Position numbers and translations under genes: made by a program
Shown here: piece by piece, positions 47,407 through 59,703 of the stretch
How positions within the stretch are numbered: position 1 is the stretch's first letter
How the letters are laid out: each line of letters starts with the position of its first letter
Notes under the pieces: generated by a model
Databases searched by the model: none
What the model was told of the DNA's origin: nothing
Seen by the model: the letters and a program-made list of their open reading frames with translations, nothing else
Assembly (NCBI GenBank): GCA_949358305.1
Contig: OX442324.1
Location: 5,957,575 to 6,021,574 of the forward strand
Length of the DNA: 64,000 bases
Source of the DNA: Strigamia acuminata
Taxonomy: Eukaryota > Arthropoda > Chilopoda > Geophilomorpha > Linotaeniidae
Direction of reading: 5' to 3'

Positions 47407-49163
47407 ATGAATGACTTTGTTGAAGCCACGAGCGAAGGACCGGGTTTTCGTTTGCTGGGAATGGCATTCATGGCTCCCGTAGCTGGTTACGTCCTCATTA
47501 CTCCCGCACACCCATCAACCAAAGTAAAAGTAATAAATTAAAATTGCATCGTTCCTTCTGTCCTTCGCACGTATCACAGGGCCTTGTGCTCTCTTTAAAA
47601 ATTCCCCATCTTTATTCAACGCATAATTTGCTCAAATAAAATATGTCATGACATTCAGTCTGACACATTTTGAAGGTCCCATTAAAAAGTTTGTCACGGC
47701 TTTAAACGAACAAACAAACCAAAAACATGTTTTTTTTTATTTTATTACTAAGCCCGCTAACTTGTAAACAAGCAAATTTAAATGATAAAACTACAAGTTA
47801 CACACCTTAAATTGTATTGTTTACAAGGTTATGTTTTGCTACAAGTTGGCTGCTTCTAACTCCAACAATATATTATCATTCTAATTTCGTTTTAGGCAGG
47901 TGGACAAATTTTGAGAGCGCTTTCCACGGTTTTGATTTCAGCAGTAATTTTAGGTTTGTTGTCACCGATTTTATTGTGTAATAATACTTTTGACTAACGA
48001 TACGCGCTTGACCAGTTGACCTTGGCAGTGGCACAAAAAAAATTAGTTGCGCAACATTATTTGTTTCATGATTTTGACTGATTGCCAAGGTCAGTTCAAC
48101 TGTCTTCCAGTAAAAATGAAACAATACGCCGAAATAACGAGCAGTTTACACAAGAGGAAGTTTACAATAATAATTACTACTTTCAGCCGTAACAACAGGC
48201 ACAGATTGGCACAATGGCCACATTACAATTCGGACACAATACTCATCCTACACAAGGCGGAAAATAGAAGGTTCTTTAGCTATCCGAATTGGATTAAGTA
48301 ATGCCAACATACAACTCAAAGGTATGCTTCGTTTTTTTACCACTCAATTTCAGTAACTCAATTGACCTGTCTCAGGATCGGTTCCTGATTTGCCTTATTT
48401 GATCGAATTAAGCGAGAAATATTTTCTGTCACAAGGTAATACAATTTAAAAGAACTCAAACCCACAATTTCCAGTATTTACGCTATTTTTTCAATTCAAG
48501 GTGACAAACATCAATATGTGAATGCTTTACACCGCGGACTCCCTTTCCCCATGATAACCGCTGTCGAATATCTCAGCCTCGATGGCGATTCCATCAGATG
48601 GAATGGATCTTATAATCAAGCGGGTTATTACACAAATTTTATGCTGTGGTAGAAACATTATATAATTATAATTATAAAATTATATAAATCTTGAGTATTT
48701 TTTTTGCATTATAGGTGCGCTTTTGGCATGTGGTTATTAACCAATGTATTATGGCCCGTGCATTTGGTATACAGTACATTGTGCCTGAATGCCACAGGAT
48801 GTCTATTAATTATAAGCAATTGCGTGTACACAATCAACCTTCCTAAAAGAGCCCTCATCATACCGTACGATGGTGACAATTTGGAGTTTTCATACGGTTG
48901 GTGTTATTACACAACACTTATATTAGGTAATTTCAATGCAATTTTTTGTTATGTTTTGTTTTCTATTATTGTTTCATTGTTTTTACGTAGGAATAATGTG
49001 CATGATGTTTGGCTCGAGTGTTTATGTGGTTAACTCATTAAGATCGTCATCCGCAATGCACGAATTTTCGTTTACCATGTTTGATCGATGTAGCGAGTCA
49101 TGGGAAACGCAGGTCTCTAATTATCATAAGCTAAACAATGAGCGTGTATGTTGGTCGCAGTGA
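47407..49163 (+). CDS. DUOXA: Dual oxidase maturation factor
   Basis: DUOXA proteins are multi-pass membrane proteins that escort DUOX NADPH oxidases from the ER to the surface for hydrogen peroxide production. Exons fitting by phase are 47407(or earlier)-47523, 47896-47953, 48187-48321, 48376-48435, 48501-48648, 48715-48926 and 48991-49163. The first membrane segment (LLGMAFMAPVAGYVLI) is followed by VLISAVILAVTTGTDW, then an extracellular part with the family motif GLSNANIQLKGSVPDLP, LHRGLPFPMITAVEYLSLDG and a glycosylation site in NGSYNQAGYY. Three more membrane segments follow (MLWCAFGMWLLTN..., GCLLIISNCVYTI, YYTTLILGIMCMMFGSSVYV). The start is uncertain. No DUOX gene is visible in the window. 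It is convergent with spermine synthase. Confidence 0.82.
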
Positions 49164-49310
49164 CCGGAATGCATTTCAATTAAAACATCGCTGTGGTAAC
49201 AAACAATTTTAACGTGTGCGCTATTATTTCTACAATGTTTTAACAATCGTTACATTTACTGAAGTAAGTGAGGAATTTAAAATAAAAAAAGCATTAAATT
49301 TCTAGTGTAG

Positions 49311-51420
49311 TTATCGAGAAAGGATACGTTTATCTCCACCATCATCATTATTTGTCTCTCCTCGCCATATTTCATAAAATACCCAACTGCAAATTTAGAA
49401 GGAACTAACATTTAGAAAATACGTATAACAAAACGTGACAATACGTACGTTTCTAGAAATGAAGGAATGTGAGCGCTGAATTTAATAAATTGTACCGGAA
49501 CACTTCGTTGACGAAGCTCGTCTTCGTACATCTTTTGCGGATGTACAGAATTGAGACCAGTTCCCTAAAATACAATAAAAATTAATCGAAATGTTTGACA
49601 GTTTGTTGCTATGAATGAATATCTTACATGCGTTAGATACTTTCCGTTCGGCGCGAGTATCTGCAAAGTCAGTTCCAAAACTTCGCGCATGAAATCCCAA
49701 AACTCTCCATGAGGTGTCGGTGTAATCGGAATGTCGGTCAAATCACCAAAAACATAATCGAAAGTTTTCTTCTCATTTATGTAGTCTTTCAATGCCTTAA
49801 AACAATCGTCGACGATAATCTACAAAACAATTTAAACCAATTTAATTTCAATCTGAAATGTAAAAACAAAAAAATAAAAATAAAATCTACCTCGTAATTC
49901 TTTCCCTTCATGGAATCGAGACAATCGCCGCAAACACTACGCATATGCTGACGACAAGCATCAATCACCATTTTATCAATGTAGAAATAATTAAAGAAAA
50001 TTTTCACGTATCAAAATTGATAATTTTCATTTTTTTTAAGACTCAAAGGATATTTCTATCATGGTGACAAATTTTGGATCTTCTTTCAGCAATTCGTATA
50101 GCAATCCGCCATCGCCACCTCCAAGAATAAGGATTTCTTTTCCTTTGTAATTTTCGATTCCGTGTCGCATGATCGTGTGAGTGTAAATCAAATCACTCTC
50201 AGCTATGTCTAAAGAGAAAAAAAATTAAAGAAAAATAAATCAATTAACAGGTGATGACATTTTTGACGATCAATCGGCCCATTTAATTGGAGAAGTTATA
50301 TTAGCGACGATTAAAAATGACAGCTGGTACTGCAACACTAACTCTGCAAGTCATCCAAAACCAACATGTTTCCGAAGGAACACGAATGCAAGATTTTGAT
50401 GGTCTGATACGGCGAAGTGCATTCGTAAACAATCTTGTCAAAATCATATTCTACTAGACGGTTATCTGAAGTTGTGATGAACTGATCGATGGGTCCGCCG
50501 CGTTTCATCGGAAGGTAGCTGGAGAAAAACGGAAAAGAGAAACAATGTATACGTAGAAAATAAACACATTTAAAAATGTAATAATACTCTTATCTACTTC
50601 TAAAAGTAAGAAAAATGTGCAAATAGAAAATGAAATTATGTGCAACGTTTTTACCTGCTAAAAGTGTAAAGCGAGTCAAGTGAAAAAAATTAGTTAGTTC
50701 AAAGAATGCTTAAAAGTTATAGATAGTGCGAGTGATCACCTCTTGCTTTTCGTCAGTTTCATCTTATCCACAATCATTTCCTGAATCGGTTTCGACGCCT
50801 AAAAAAAAAATATATTTTTTTTAATTTCAAATAAAACCCACAAGTTAATAGTACGAATTAATTAAAATCACTTCAGCGATAGCAGATAGACCAGAAGCCT
50901 GTTTACAAGACATTCCCTCCTCCAAGGTTACGGTCGAATATCCGTCAGAATACACACGCACCACGCCATGACTATAGAGACATGCAAGTGTTAGTTATTT
51001 GCAATTACAGTGTACTGTGTGTAGCCCGGACATAGGACGGGTCCTGGAAAGTTGTCCGCACCACACAGCTATCCGGACGGCGCTATTTCCGGGTTACACA
51101 GAGTACACTGCATATTAATTTCACATTTATTAAAAAAAAATAAAATTTAATTTAATACGTTGAATTTGCTCCTTTGTAGAAAATGATAAAGCCAGGATTA
51201 GTGTCAATCACCATTTGCTGTTCGAATTTCCACTTCGATAAAATAGAACTGAACAGTTGTTGTGCATTCTTTGCATCAACTGTTAGGATATAAGAAAGAA
51301 AAAAAAAATCAAGTTATTTTGGTTATGCCCTTAGTTTTGATTTTGATTTTAATACAAACCTGGATTTTTGATTATGGAGGTATCCAAGTGAAAATCCAAC
51401 ATCGTAGTGTGAGCTGCCAT
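49311..51420 (-). CDS. SMS: Spermine synthase
   Basis: This enzyme transfers an aminopropyl group from decarboxylated S-adenosylmethionine to spermidine, making spermine in the cytosol. Exons on the minus strand, in order, encode [20 protein letters not shown] (from 51420), the N-terminal domain ([40 protein letters not shown]), the beta-rich linker ([40 protein letters not shown]), the catalytic fold with the decarboxylated-SAM site [17 protein letters not shown] and [40 protein letters not shown], and the C-terminus [16 protein letters not shown], stop 49313-49311. The presence of an N-terminal domain and the overall motif set match animal spermine synthase, not spermidine synthase. About ten exons are used. 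Confidence 0.92.
51008..51110. mobile_element. Small palindromic MITE-like element in a spermine synthase intron
   Basis: The 103-base stretch starts CAGTGTACTGTGTGTAGCCC and ends with the inverted counterpart GGGTTACACAGAGTACACTG. Arms of about 24 bases match with a few differences, around a GC-rich centre unlike the neighbouring AT-rich intron. No clear target duplication is seen. Confidence 0.6.
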
Positions 51421-54400
51421 CGTAAGGAGAGATCAAATTCCACAGAACAAAAGCATGAAGCACAAGAATATTTGCGAGGAGTCCGCTCAGCCAGGATCAC
51501 AGTTCCTGAAGAAGGAAGAATAGAACAAACACAAAAAAAAAACAAATTACGCACATCACGTGCTATTTTCAGACAAATTCCACCTACTAATTAATCATTT
51601 GAACAAACAACTGACCTCCAAATCAATTTCTTTATCCAAACCAATCTTTAGTCAGCACATTTTTGCACATTAGATCACATTTTTTCCCTCGTGATAAAAA
51701 GTGAGAGCAGACTTTGCCCATTTTTTTTTCCAAATTTATCTTTGCAATTTTTCCTGCTTGAGTTTAATTAATCGAATATTAAGTTTTAGTACATGGTTAT
51801 AAATCAACGTTTGTTGATTCAGTTGTAGCACGCACAAAGGATGTTTTAAGGATAAGCGAAATTGTACACTCGTATATCAAGTTGCTTATACCTCGCACGA
51901 ATACTTACACTTTGCAAAAGAGGAATCACAGCACCTTTTTTCCCAGTACAGCTGAACTAAACTGAAACTGATGCAATGCACGTCACTGTCAATGCGGCTC
52001 CGGATTTTATTGATTTCAGAAAGAGCAATCTAAATAAAATGCCAACTGGTGGAAGAAAAAATTGCTCCAGCTGTAATTCAAAGTTGGGCAATTCCAACTA
52101 GACTTAGAATTGTTTTTCATCTTTAATTTATCTTATCGCTTTAGCAATGACCTATTTAATTTCTCCTTGGACGGTATTTTTTCCAAAAAAAATTTATTTT
52201 CTTGCTTCCAGCTTTGTTTTATTTTTTAGTTGGCATTTTATTTTTCTTGCCGTCATTGGCTTTGGAATTTTAATTCAGGAAATTACTCACCTTTGCAACA
52301 AAAGTTCATTCAATTCAATGCTGGGCAGACGAATTTGTCTATATGCGGTTTTGATTCGAGCGGAAGCAACGAAGCCGCCTCTATCGAAAAAAATTGGAAT
52401 TAATATAAATTATAGACATAACCGGAATACCGGAATTCATATTTTGCAAAGCGTCGTATTTTTTAATTTTCAAATTTCTTGAGTGATTTTTACTTTTATG
52501 ATATAAATAATAGATGAATTTATTCGTTATGATGAGTGCAGTTTTTTCAAGGACAAATCTCCCGCCATTTTATTTTTATTTTTATCGCAATGGCTAAATT
52601 GTCAATTTTTTTTTTTTTTTTTTTTTTTTTTAAGTTGAAGGGCAAAAGAAATTTAAATCTTTTAAACTGATAACAACATAGAAGAAACCCTTTATTCAGA
52701 AATTAATGTCAAGGATTTCGTTTTAATGTTATTCGAAGTTCAAACTTAACTCGACTTAAATTGATAAAAACATAAGATTTAATTCTTTAAATGCTGAGAA
52801 AAACTTTTCATTTTTGAAAATCATCCTCAAGAAATCATCCTCAATTGACAACAACAAAATAAATAAGAAAAAAAATCATTAGTTTTGCTCGTTTTAATGG
52901 CGCTTCTTCCGTAGTTACGAAGCTCCGGTAGAGCCATACAATAAATAAAATAAATAAATTGAAACCACTCTTTATTATAAGTTATGGACTTTTTAATTCC
53001 AGTTAAAAACAAACTACTCATTTAAAATTACGACCTTGTTGTTGGAAGATGAAAAAGACATTATATTAATTTCCGGCTTTATTTATGATTGGTTCTACGA
53101 GAGCTTCGTACTTTCCAATGAGGTTGGCAACGCAAAAATGATGTTTGCGCATGCGCTCAATTTATTCTCATTCCCGCGTATCATTTGCGTTTGTACCGAA
53201 ACTACAATTATTAACATTGTTTCTAAGACTACAGCATCCATGCACACATCAAACTAAAGATCTGGATACAGTTTCGAGTACTCCAGCCATAAAACTGATG
53301 GGAAAGAAGCTGCCAAGAAGAAAGGAACATGACGTAATGCCATTTGGCAGTCGGGTGTAGACGGGTATGCTATATGTTGTCATTTAACATGATTTAATGA
53401 GCATCTTTGACATTTAAAAGTGCACAATTTTCCACATTTCAACACCATTTTGTAATCAGACACGAAAACAAATTCATTTAAAGTTTATTATGTCGGTTGG
53501 GGGTTCGGAGTCACTTCCCGCCAACTTGATGAGCACAAACCGTATTAATTATACTCAATTAACCCATTTATTCATTTAATCATTGTTTATAAACAAAATG
53601 TCGAAGTTTGCATTAACAAAACTAAGCAAAGTTCACGAAAAAATTACCTGGGAACGAATGGTCAAATTTTTATTGTGTTTTGGCAATTAAAGGTCAGCCG
53701 TCCATTTGAAATTTCGTTCACTGACCCCTTGCTTATAGGTGGAAAACTTTATCCACTTCACACAACACGAACCACGGAAGTACATATGTATACATATGCT
53801 ATAAATAAAAAATAGATAAATAGATAAATCTATTGATTACAATTACAGCCGCTATTAATCATAATATCAAATTTTATTTCAGCAATTTGAGATTTAAAAA
53901 AAACGCGGATTAATGTTGTTTGTATGCAAACGTTTCAAGGCCTATTAAGGTCTCGGTTTGATGCAATACTGGAAAAAAGAAGATTAACCTCATAAACGGC
54001 TTGTTTCGTAAATATTTTTTTTCGAAAAATCTTTAAAAAATTAGATTGCATAACCGGTTGAAGTGAATTAGCTGATTAAATCGGATGAGTTGGTGATGTA
54101 CGCTTTAATAGACCGTGAGGAAAAATTGTTGTTGGTTATTTTTATCTGACCGAAAGTATTAATAGTAGGCCATAATTGCTATCAATCTGTGCTGAATCTC
54201 ATAAAATTGCTATTAAACGTTTTGAAACTTTGGCTTTCTCAACTAAAATATTAAATATCGTTTAAAAGAATCGAATTTCTATCATAAACAGAAGAAAAAA
54301 ATAGAAATGTAATGTTTTTGTTGCCGTCATTTCTCCATGGGTCACGGCTTTGTTTTGTTTACCTATTTACTTCGTTATTAAGGGTAGTAATTAAGTCACA

Positions 54401-54636
54401 TTTACGAATGAATGGTTTGTGCGTTTATACAATCGCTACTTCCATCTGTACTAAATTTCCTCATTCTTGAAAATAAAAACAAGAAACATAAGCACAAACA
54501 ATGGAAGCAGTTATTAACGTGTCTACGGTACAATGGAAAATGAAGTATCTCGTTTTAATTGACCCACATGAAAAGGGAAATTTCGATTAACTCGGTGGAT
54601 AATTTAAGTATTTGATTACAATTTTTTTTCCTGTAG
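51421..54636. other. Intergenic stretch between spermine synthase and SLC6
   Basis: No conserved protein is recognisable. It holds a poly-T run at about 52606-52630 and several short open frames (for example 52147-52482 and 53036-53257) without family similarity or matching splice sites. Upstream untranslated exons of the SLC6 gene may lie here, because a good acceptor (TTTTTTTTCCTGTAG) precedes its first coding exon at 54637. Confidence 0.5.
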
Positions 54637-54653
54637 GTCATGAGAAGTTCGAG

Positions 54654-57600
54654 ATGGATACAAACAAAGATGTTCCCATGGCCAATGTTAATAACGAGCC
54701 AGGATTAGCAGAACGAGAGAATTTTTCTCATTACCTTCACCCAGACAATGATGAAACAAACGACAAAAGCAAGCTCATTTTGAGTCAACAGCAAATAATC
54801 AACAACTCGGAAGCGGATCCACAAATCGCCGCCGACAAAATGAAAAAAACCGAAAATGGTATCTGGGAAGAAGATGAAGAGGAAGGCGGAATTTTGAATT
54901 TCCTATTCAGACGTTCCACCAGACGCAAGAGTAAAAAGAAAATTCATCAAATTGAGGAGCAAGTCGAACGAAACGAAGGCCCGCGCAGAAGTTTAAGGCA
55001 ATCGATCAGGCGCCTTTTTCGAAGAACGGAGAGCTTCAGTCGAGCGCAAAACGAAAATGACATCATCGCTCAGGTGGAAGAAACGGATGTGTCAGCACTT
55101 GAAACTGAACCCGAAAACGACATCGCAACCGAGTCTCATGTATCAACGAGCGTTCACGAACATTCTCTTATTACAGTCGATGATGCATCGAACGAGGGCG
55201 GCAACGATCTACGACAAAGTGCTCGCTTCACCTACAATCGAGTGGACATTCCAATTTTATTGACCCCTCCCTCGCCACCACTCAATCGGCCAGTCGCCAT
55301 GAGCTTGAATCATGGTATTGTCTTGAGAAATGTTCTCTTGAACGCCACGAGCGATGGGGCGGCTGTAAATGAATCGGCCGCTGACAGTCCTTCCGTCCAA
55401 TCGTCGAGCAACAGATCTAGACGGAGGATTCGGAGAGAAGAAGCGCCTGTAATACCTTTCGAGACCGACGAAGAAAGGTCGAAGCGAGTGGGATTCTGGC
55501 CGCACGCGCCGTGCAGCTTGCTCGCCGTTTTGGCGTGTACTTTGGGCATGGGAAATATGTGTCGCTTTTCGTTTCTGTGTTTTCAATATGGAGGTATTTT
55601 TTTGATTTCAATTTGAAGATGAATGCTTGTGAGATTAAATTGCGTTATCATCATTTCTTTAGGCGGTTTCATCTTGCAGTTCATTATGCTGTCGGTGACT
55701 TTTGGTTTTCCCATGATCAGCTTCTTCATGACTATTGGTCAATATTCAGGATCGGGAATTATGGATATGTGGAGAATTTCGCCCTTTTTCCAAGGTCGGT
55801 TGTGAATTATAATTGTTTGTTGTTTTCGTAAGTGCGTAGGAATTAAATTAAATTTTTTTGTTTTTGTTTTTGTTTTTAGGGGTCGGAGTTGCTTCTCTTA
55901 TCGCCACTACGTTGATTGGAATTTATACGATCATACCAGTTTCATGGCTTTTCGTTTATTTTCGTGATTCTTTCATAACAAATGGTTTTATTTTCAAGTG
56001 GGGAGAATGCAGTTCTATTTTTAGAGGAGATTGTAAGTTTGCCGTTTAAATTATGATATAATGATTTGTATTTTAAACATATCTATGCATGGTTTTTGTA
56101 GTTAATGGAATTAATTGCAGACGATACAATTCGAGTCAGATTTTTCGAAAGACTGTTCCAGAATATTTTCAGTAAGATTTGAATTTTTGTTTTTATTTGT
56201 GGAATTTAATGATAAACTTTCTCTCATTTCTGCTTAGTGGACGAGTTTTACAGAGATCTAATCTTCATTCTGCGCCTTCCACCTTTGGCGAATTAAAGTT
56301 CGAAAATGTGTTCAATTTAGCCGTTGTGTGGATGTTGATTTTCATATGTCTGAGTAAAGGCTTGAAATCTTATGGAAAGGTGAGTTACTGACAATTTGGG
56401 GTGCCGTACCAACGGATTTAGAAGTAATGGCAAATTATGCCATTACTTCTAATGTCTAAAAAATTTAAATTGATGTCCAAATGCAATTCCAATGGCGAAT
56501 TGGTGGAAATTCGCCATTGGTATGCTCCCAATTCTATTCCAAAGGCAAATTTGTATAAATTTATACAAATTTGCCTTTGGAAATGTTGAAAAAGTATTTT
56601 TTTAAAAATTAAATTGTTTTTACAGGTGGTGTTTGTTTTTGCCTTTTTTCCACTGATTGGAATTTTACTCGTATCTGTTGAATTGCTACGCCAAGCGGAA
56701 AATGGAACTGAATTTATTATGAATATGAACACAATGATGTGGGAATCTTTTACTTCGGGAGCATCGTGGATCGCGGCAGCTAGAGAAGTGTTTTTTACGT
56801 GGGGAATTCACGGAGCAGCTATTATGCAAATTACTAGCCATAATCGATTTAAACACAACATCATAAGGTAGTAAACATTTTTTTTTCTTCCTAAGTGATG
56901 TGAAATATATATTGAATTTATTTTGTTTTTAGGGATTCGACAGTAGTCATTTTAGTGACATTTAGTACATTATTAGTTGTTGGATTTTTAAGTTGTGCAT
57001 GTTTTGCTATTATTTTTAAATACGAAGGTGGTTCCATTAATTTTCTTGCATCTTCATTCGGTAAGTTGATATTTTTGTTAACAATAATTTGTATAATGAC
57101 ACTTTTTTTTTATTACTGTAGAAACCGAGCGTAATCTGTTATTTTTGGCGCCAAACCCAGACCCAAAAATTCCTCTTCAATTACACTGGTCGAATAATTT
57201 GCTGCTAGGCGAAGAAATGATGACTAGTCACATGGATTCTATTCACGAAAGCAATTATCAAGTGTTTCGGTTGGTTACCGAACTATTCCCTGCTGCCGTT
57301 GCCAACCTGGGCGCCAACAAAATTTCTCCTTTCTGGTCCGTTCTTTTTTATCTCACACTCATCACATTCGCATTAGCGCAGCAGGCACGTCAAGTATAAT
57401 AACCTGAGATGTTTCGTCTTTTTCTGATTCGTTATTCGTTTTTAGTTAGCGATTTGGAGGTGTGCCATCGAAGGAATCGTTGCCATAAAACCGAAGGTTT
57501 TAAGGTCATGGGAGACTACTATCACATTCATCATGTGCGTCATGGGCTTTGTGCTTGGCCTCCCTGCTACCACTGAAGTAACATGGATTAAATTACAATT

Positions 57601-58643
57601 TTTATTTTTTATTTTATTTTAAATTTAATTTTTATTTTTATTTTTATTTTTCAGCTTGGAATTTTTGTTATATATTTTCTAGATTTTTGCATCGGTTCAG
57701 CTTGGTGGATTATGATTATTTATCTCGTAATGATGTTAGCCGTATTGGTTGTGAGAGGTATTTTGTAACTGTTTTTTAAATGAGCACCTGGTGTTTACTT
57801 TTTCAATATGCGTTGCAGGAAAACCGTACCGAGCGGATAATTTAGTGTCTTTGTTGGCCTCGAATAAATTTAGCAAGAAATGGTTGTCTAATGTAATATC
57901 ATTCAGTTGGACCGTGATTGTTCCCGTGATTCTGTTGGTAAATATACTCATCTCTCGTTTAATCGAACAAAAAATAAAGACTTTTAAAATCTTTCAGGTT
58001 TTATCCATAACTTCATTTCGCAACGGAAAGTACGGTCGTATTTTTTCTTGGTACGACAGCCGCGGTTACCGTTATTGGCCCACTTGGGTGCGTCAGATCG
58101 GGACCTTTATCCAGATATGTCCTCTGCTTGCAATTCCCTTGGTTGGTTGCATTCAAACGTGCAGATATTTGGCGAAAGGACCTCCGGATTTATTTGATGT
58201 AAATTGAGGAGAAAAAGATGTTTTTAAAAAACCAATTAATGTCGACTTGTATATTATAGAGACTACAAACACTGTATCGTCCTAATATGAGGACGCCTCC
58301 CGATGGACAACAGAATGATAATTTCACGAGGCGAAGAGAAACGGGCGTGGAAAATCCTGGATTTACGGAAGACCCTCCTCCAAAATACACTCCTCCCCCT
58401 TCGTACAACACAGCAACAGGCCTCAAACTTCTTAAACGTTTAAACAGTTTGCGGCGGAGTTTACGCTCCCAGTTCCCAGGCCGTTCTTCAACATCTACAT
58501 CGAATGCTGGAGGCTTGGAGCTAACGAACGAACAAACTGGCGAGAGTTCAAGCGACGTGTTAATGCCATCCGTTTTTTTTTTATCTTCAAGTGACCTTCA
58601 CGAACCGAGTACAAGCCACTCGCAGAATGTTCAGTCTCGATAG
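54654..58643 (+). CDS. bdg: SLC6-family transporter, bedraggled-like
   Basis: This is a sodium- and chloride-coupled neurotransmitter-symporter family member. The cytosolic N-terminus is unusually long (about 280 residues, acidic and serine-rich, with RRSTRRKSKKK-type basic patches). TM1 begins near FWPHAPCSLLAVLACTLGMG, followed by NMCRFSFLCFQYGGG, the counterpart of the family NxxRFPYL signature. Exons: 54654-55593, 55673-55794, 55880-56032, 56102-56171, 56238-56379, 56636-56867, 56933-57060, 57122-57393, 57446-57577, 57655-57757, 57819-57937, 57998-58198 and 58260-58643. The second extracellular loop carries NSS (CRRYNSSQIFRKTVPEYF). The C-terminal tail has two PPxY motifs (PPKY, PPSY). 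The long N-terminus and divergent TM1 resemble Drosophila bedraggled, an orphan member; the substrate is unknown. An upstream non-coding exon is likely. Confidence 0.85.
56418..56582. repeat. Three consecutive perfect hairpins in one SLC6 intron
   Basis: The intron at 56380-56635 contains three perfect inverted repeats in a row: a 15-base stem at 56418-56432/56438-56452 (TTAGAAGTAATGGCA), a 13-base stem at 56489-56501/56508-56520 (CCAATGGCGAATT), and a loopless 46-base palindrome at 56537-56582 (half starting TTCCAAAGGCAAATTTG). All three were checked base by base. Confidence 0.85.
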
Positions 58644-59264
58644 GATTTTTAGACAATATTTTATAGAAATATTTTTTTTATTTTTTTTTTGCTTAAGACA
58701 ATCAAATTTTTTAATTTTTGTTGTATTGGACCTTTATTTAGCTCGTCTGATTTTTTATTTTAGATTTAAAAGTAATGACGAGTTATAATTTGTGTTATTT
58801 ATGTACATATCTTGTAATGTGCCTTAAAATGCTGTTCCTCAAACGTGTAATTTAATAACTAAATGGATTTGGTTTTTTATTATGTAAATATTTTTGTCAA
58901 TTAAAATAAAATATTAAATATTACAAAGACCGTGTCGACAATATCTTGGAGTGAGATGCAGCTAAAAGCCAAAACGCAATCAATCAATCTTGGGTGCATC
59001 CAAATGTCAACATTTTATGGGACCACGATTGCACATTGGGTTTAATAATAATAATAATTGTGTTTGTGTTCACTTTAGAGTGTTTGCAGTCAAATATTTC
59101 TGCAACTAACAAAAAAGAAGTAATCACAAATTGTATTCACGAGTAAACGGGATGGCCAGTCTACAAGTTTTAAATTTTGAAAAAATATAATGATGACTTT
59201 AAATAAATTAAATAATGATACCGTAACCCGTTTGTCTTTGCCGCCGCTTAAAACGACTGAGCTA
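58644..59264. other. SLC6 3' region and intergenic stretch
   Basis: No gene is seen. AATAAAATATTAAAT near 58904 is a likely polyadenylation region for the SLC6 transcript. The rest is AT-rich up to the 24-base repeat. Confidence 0.45.
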
Positions 59265-59455
59265 GATAAAGTAAGGATATATCCTTTGATAAAGTAAGGA
59301 TATATTCTTTGATAAAGTAAGGATATATTCTATGATAAAGTAAGGATGTGTCCTTTGATAAAGTAAGGATGTATCTTTGGATAAAGTAAGGATATATCTT
59401 TGGATAAAGTAAGGGTATATCTTTGGATAAAGTAAGGGTATATCCTTTGATAGAG
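59265..59455. repeat. 24-base tandem repeat, about 8 copies
   Basis: The unit GATAAAGTAAGGATATATCC plus a short TTTG-type end repeats about eight times, with ATATCC, ATGTCC, ATATCT and GTATATC variants. It lies about 250 bases upstream of the UFL1 start codon. Confidence 0.85.
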
Positions 59456-59514
59456 TACCGTGAGCCACAGTCACAGTATACTGTGCCGTGAGCCTATAGA
59501 GTCTCCACTGTGAG

Positions 59515-59544
59515 CAAGGACGACTAACCTAGTAGTCGTCCTTG
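59515..59544. repeat. Perfect 12-base hairpin upstream of UFL1
   Basis: CAAGGACGACTA (59515-59526) is followed by the loop ACCTAG and the exact inverted copy (59533-59544). It sits among GTGAGCC-type short repeats (59459-59560), about 160 bases before the UFL1 ATG. Role unknown. Confidence 0.8.
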
Positions 59545-59703
59545 CCGTGAGTCAGACATGTTTGCGACATGAAGCGCCACCTGTCCTTTCACCTTGAATT
59601 TACTTCCTTAAAAATCTAAAAAAAAAATGTAAATTTTCAAAACAGAAAATTAGCGCCATCAGGTGTCTTCATTCCAAAGTAGCAAACAAGACACGACATC
59701 AAA

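Noticed and set aside
51262-51594. 110-codon plus-strand open frame
   Set aside because: It is antisense to the first coding exon of spermine synthase and has no family resemblance.
55257-55586. Minus-strand open frames of 79-109 codons
   Set aside because: They are antisense to the first coding exon of the SLC6 gene.
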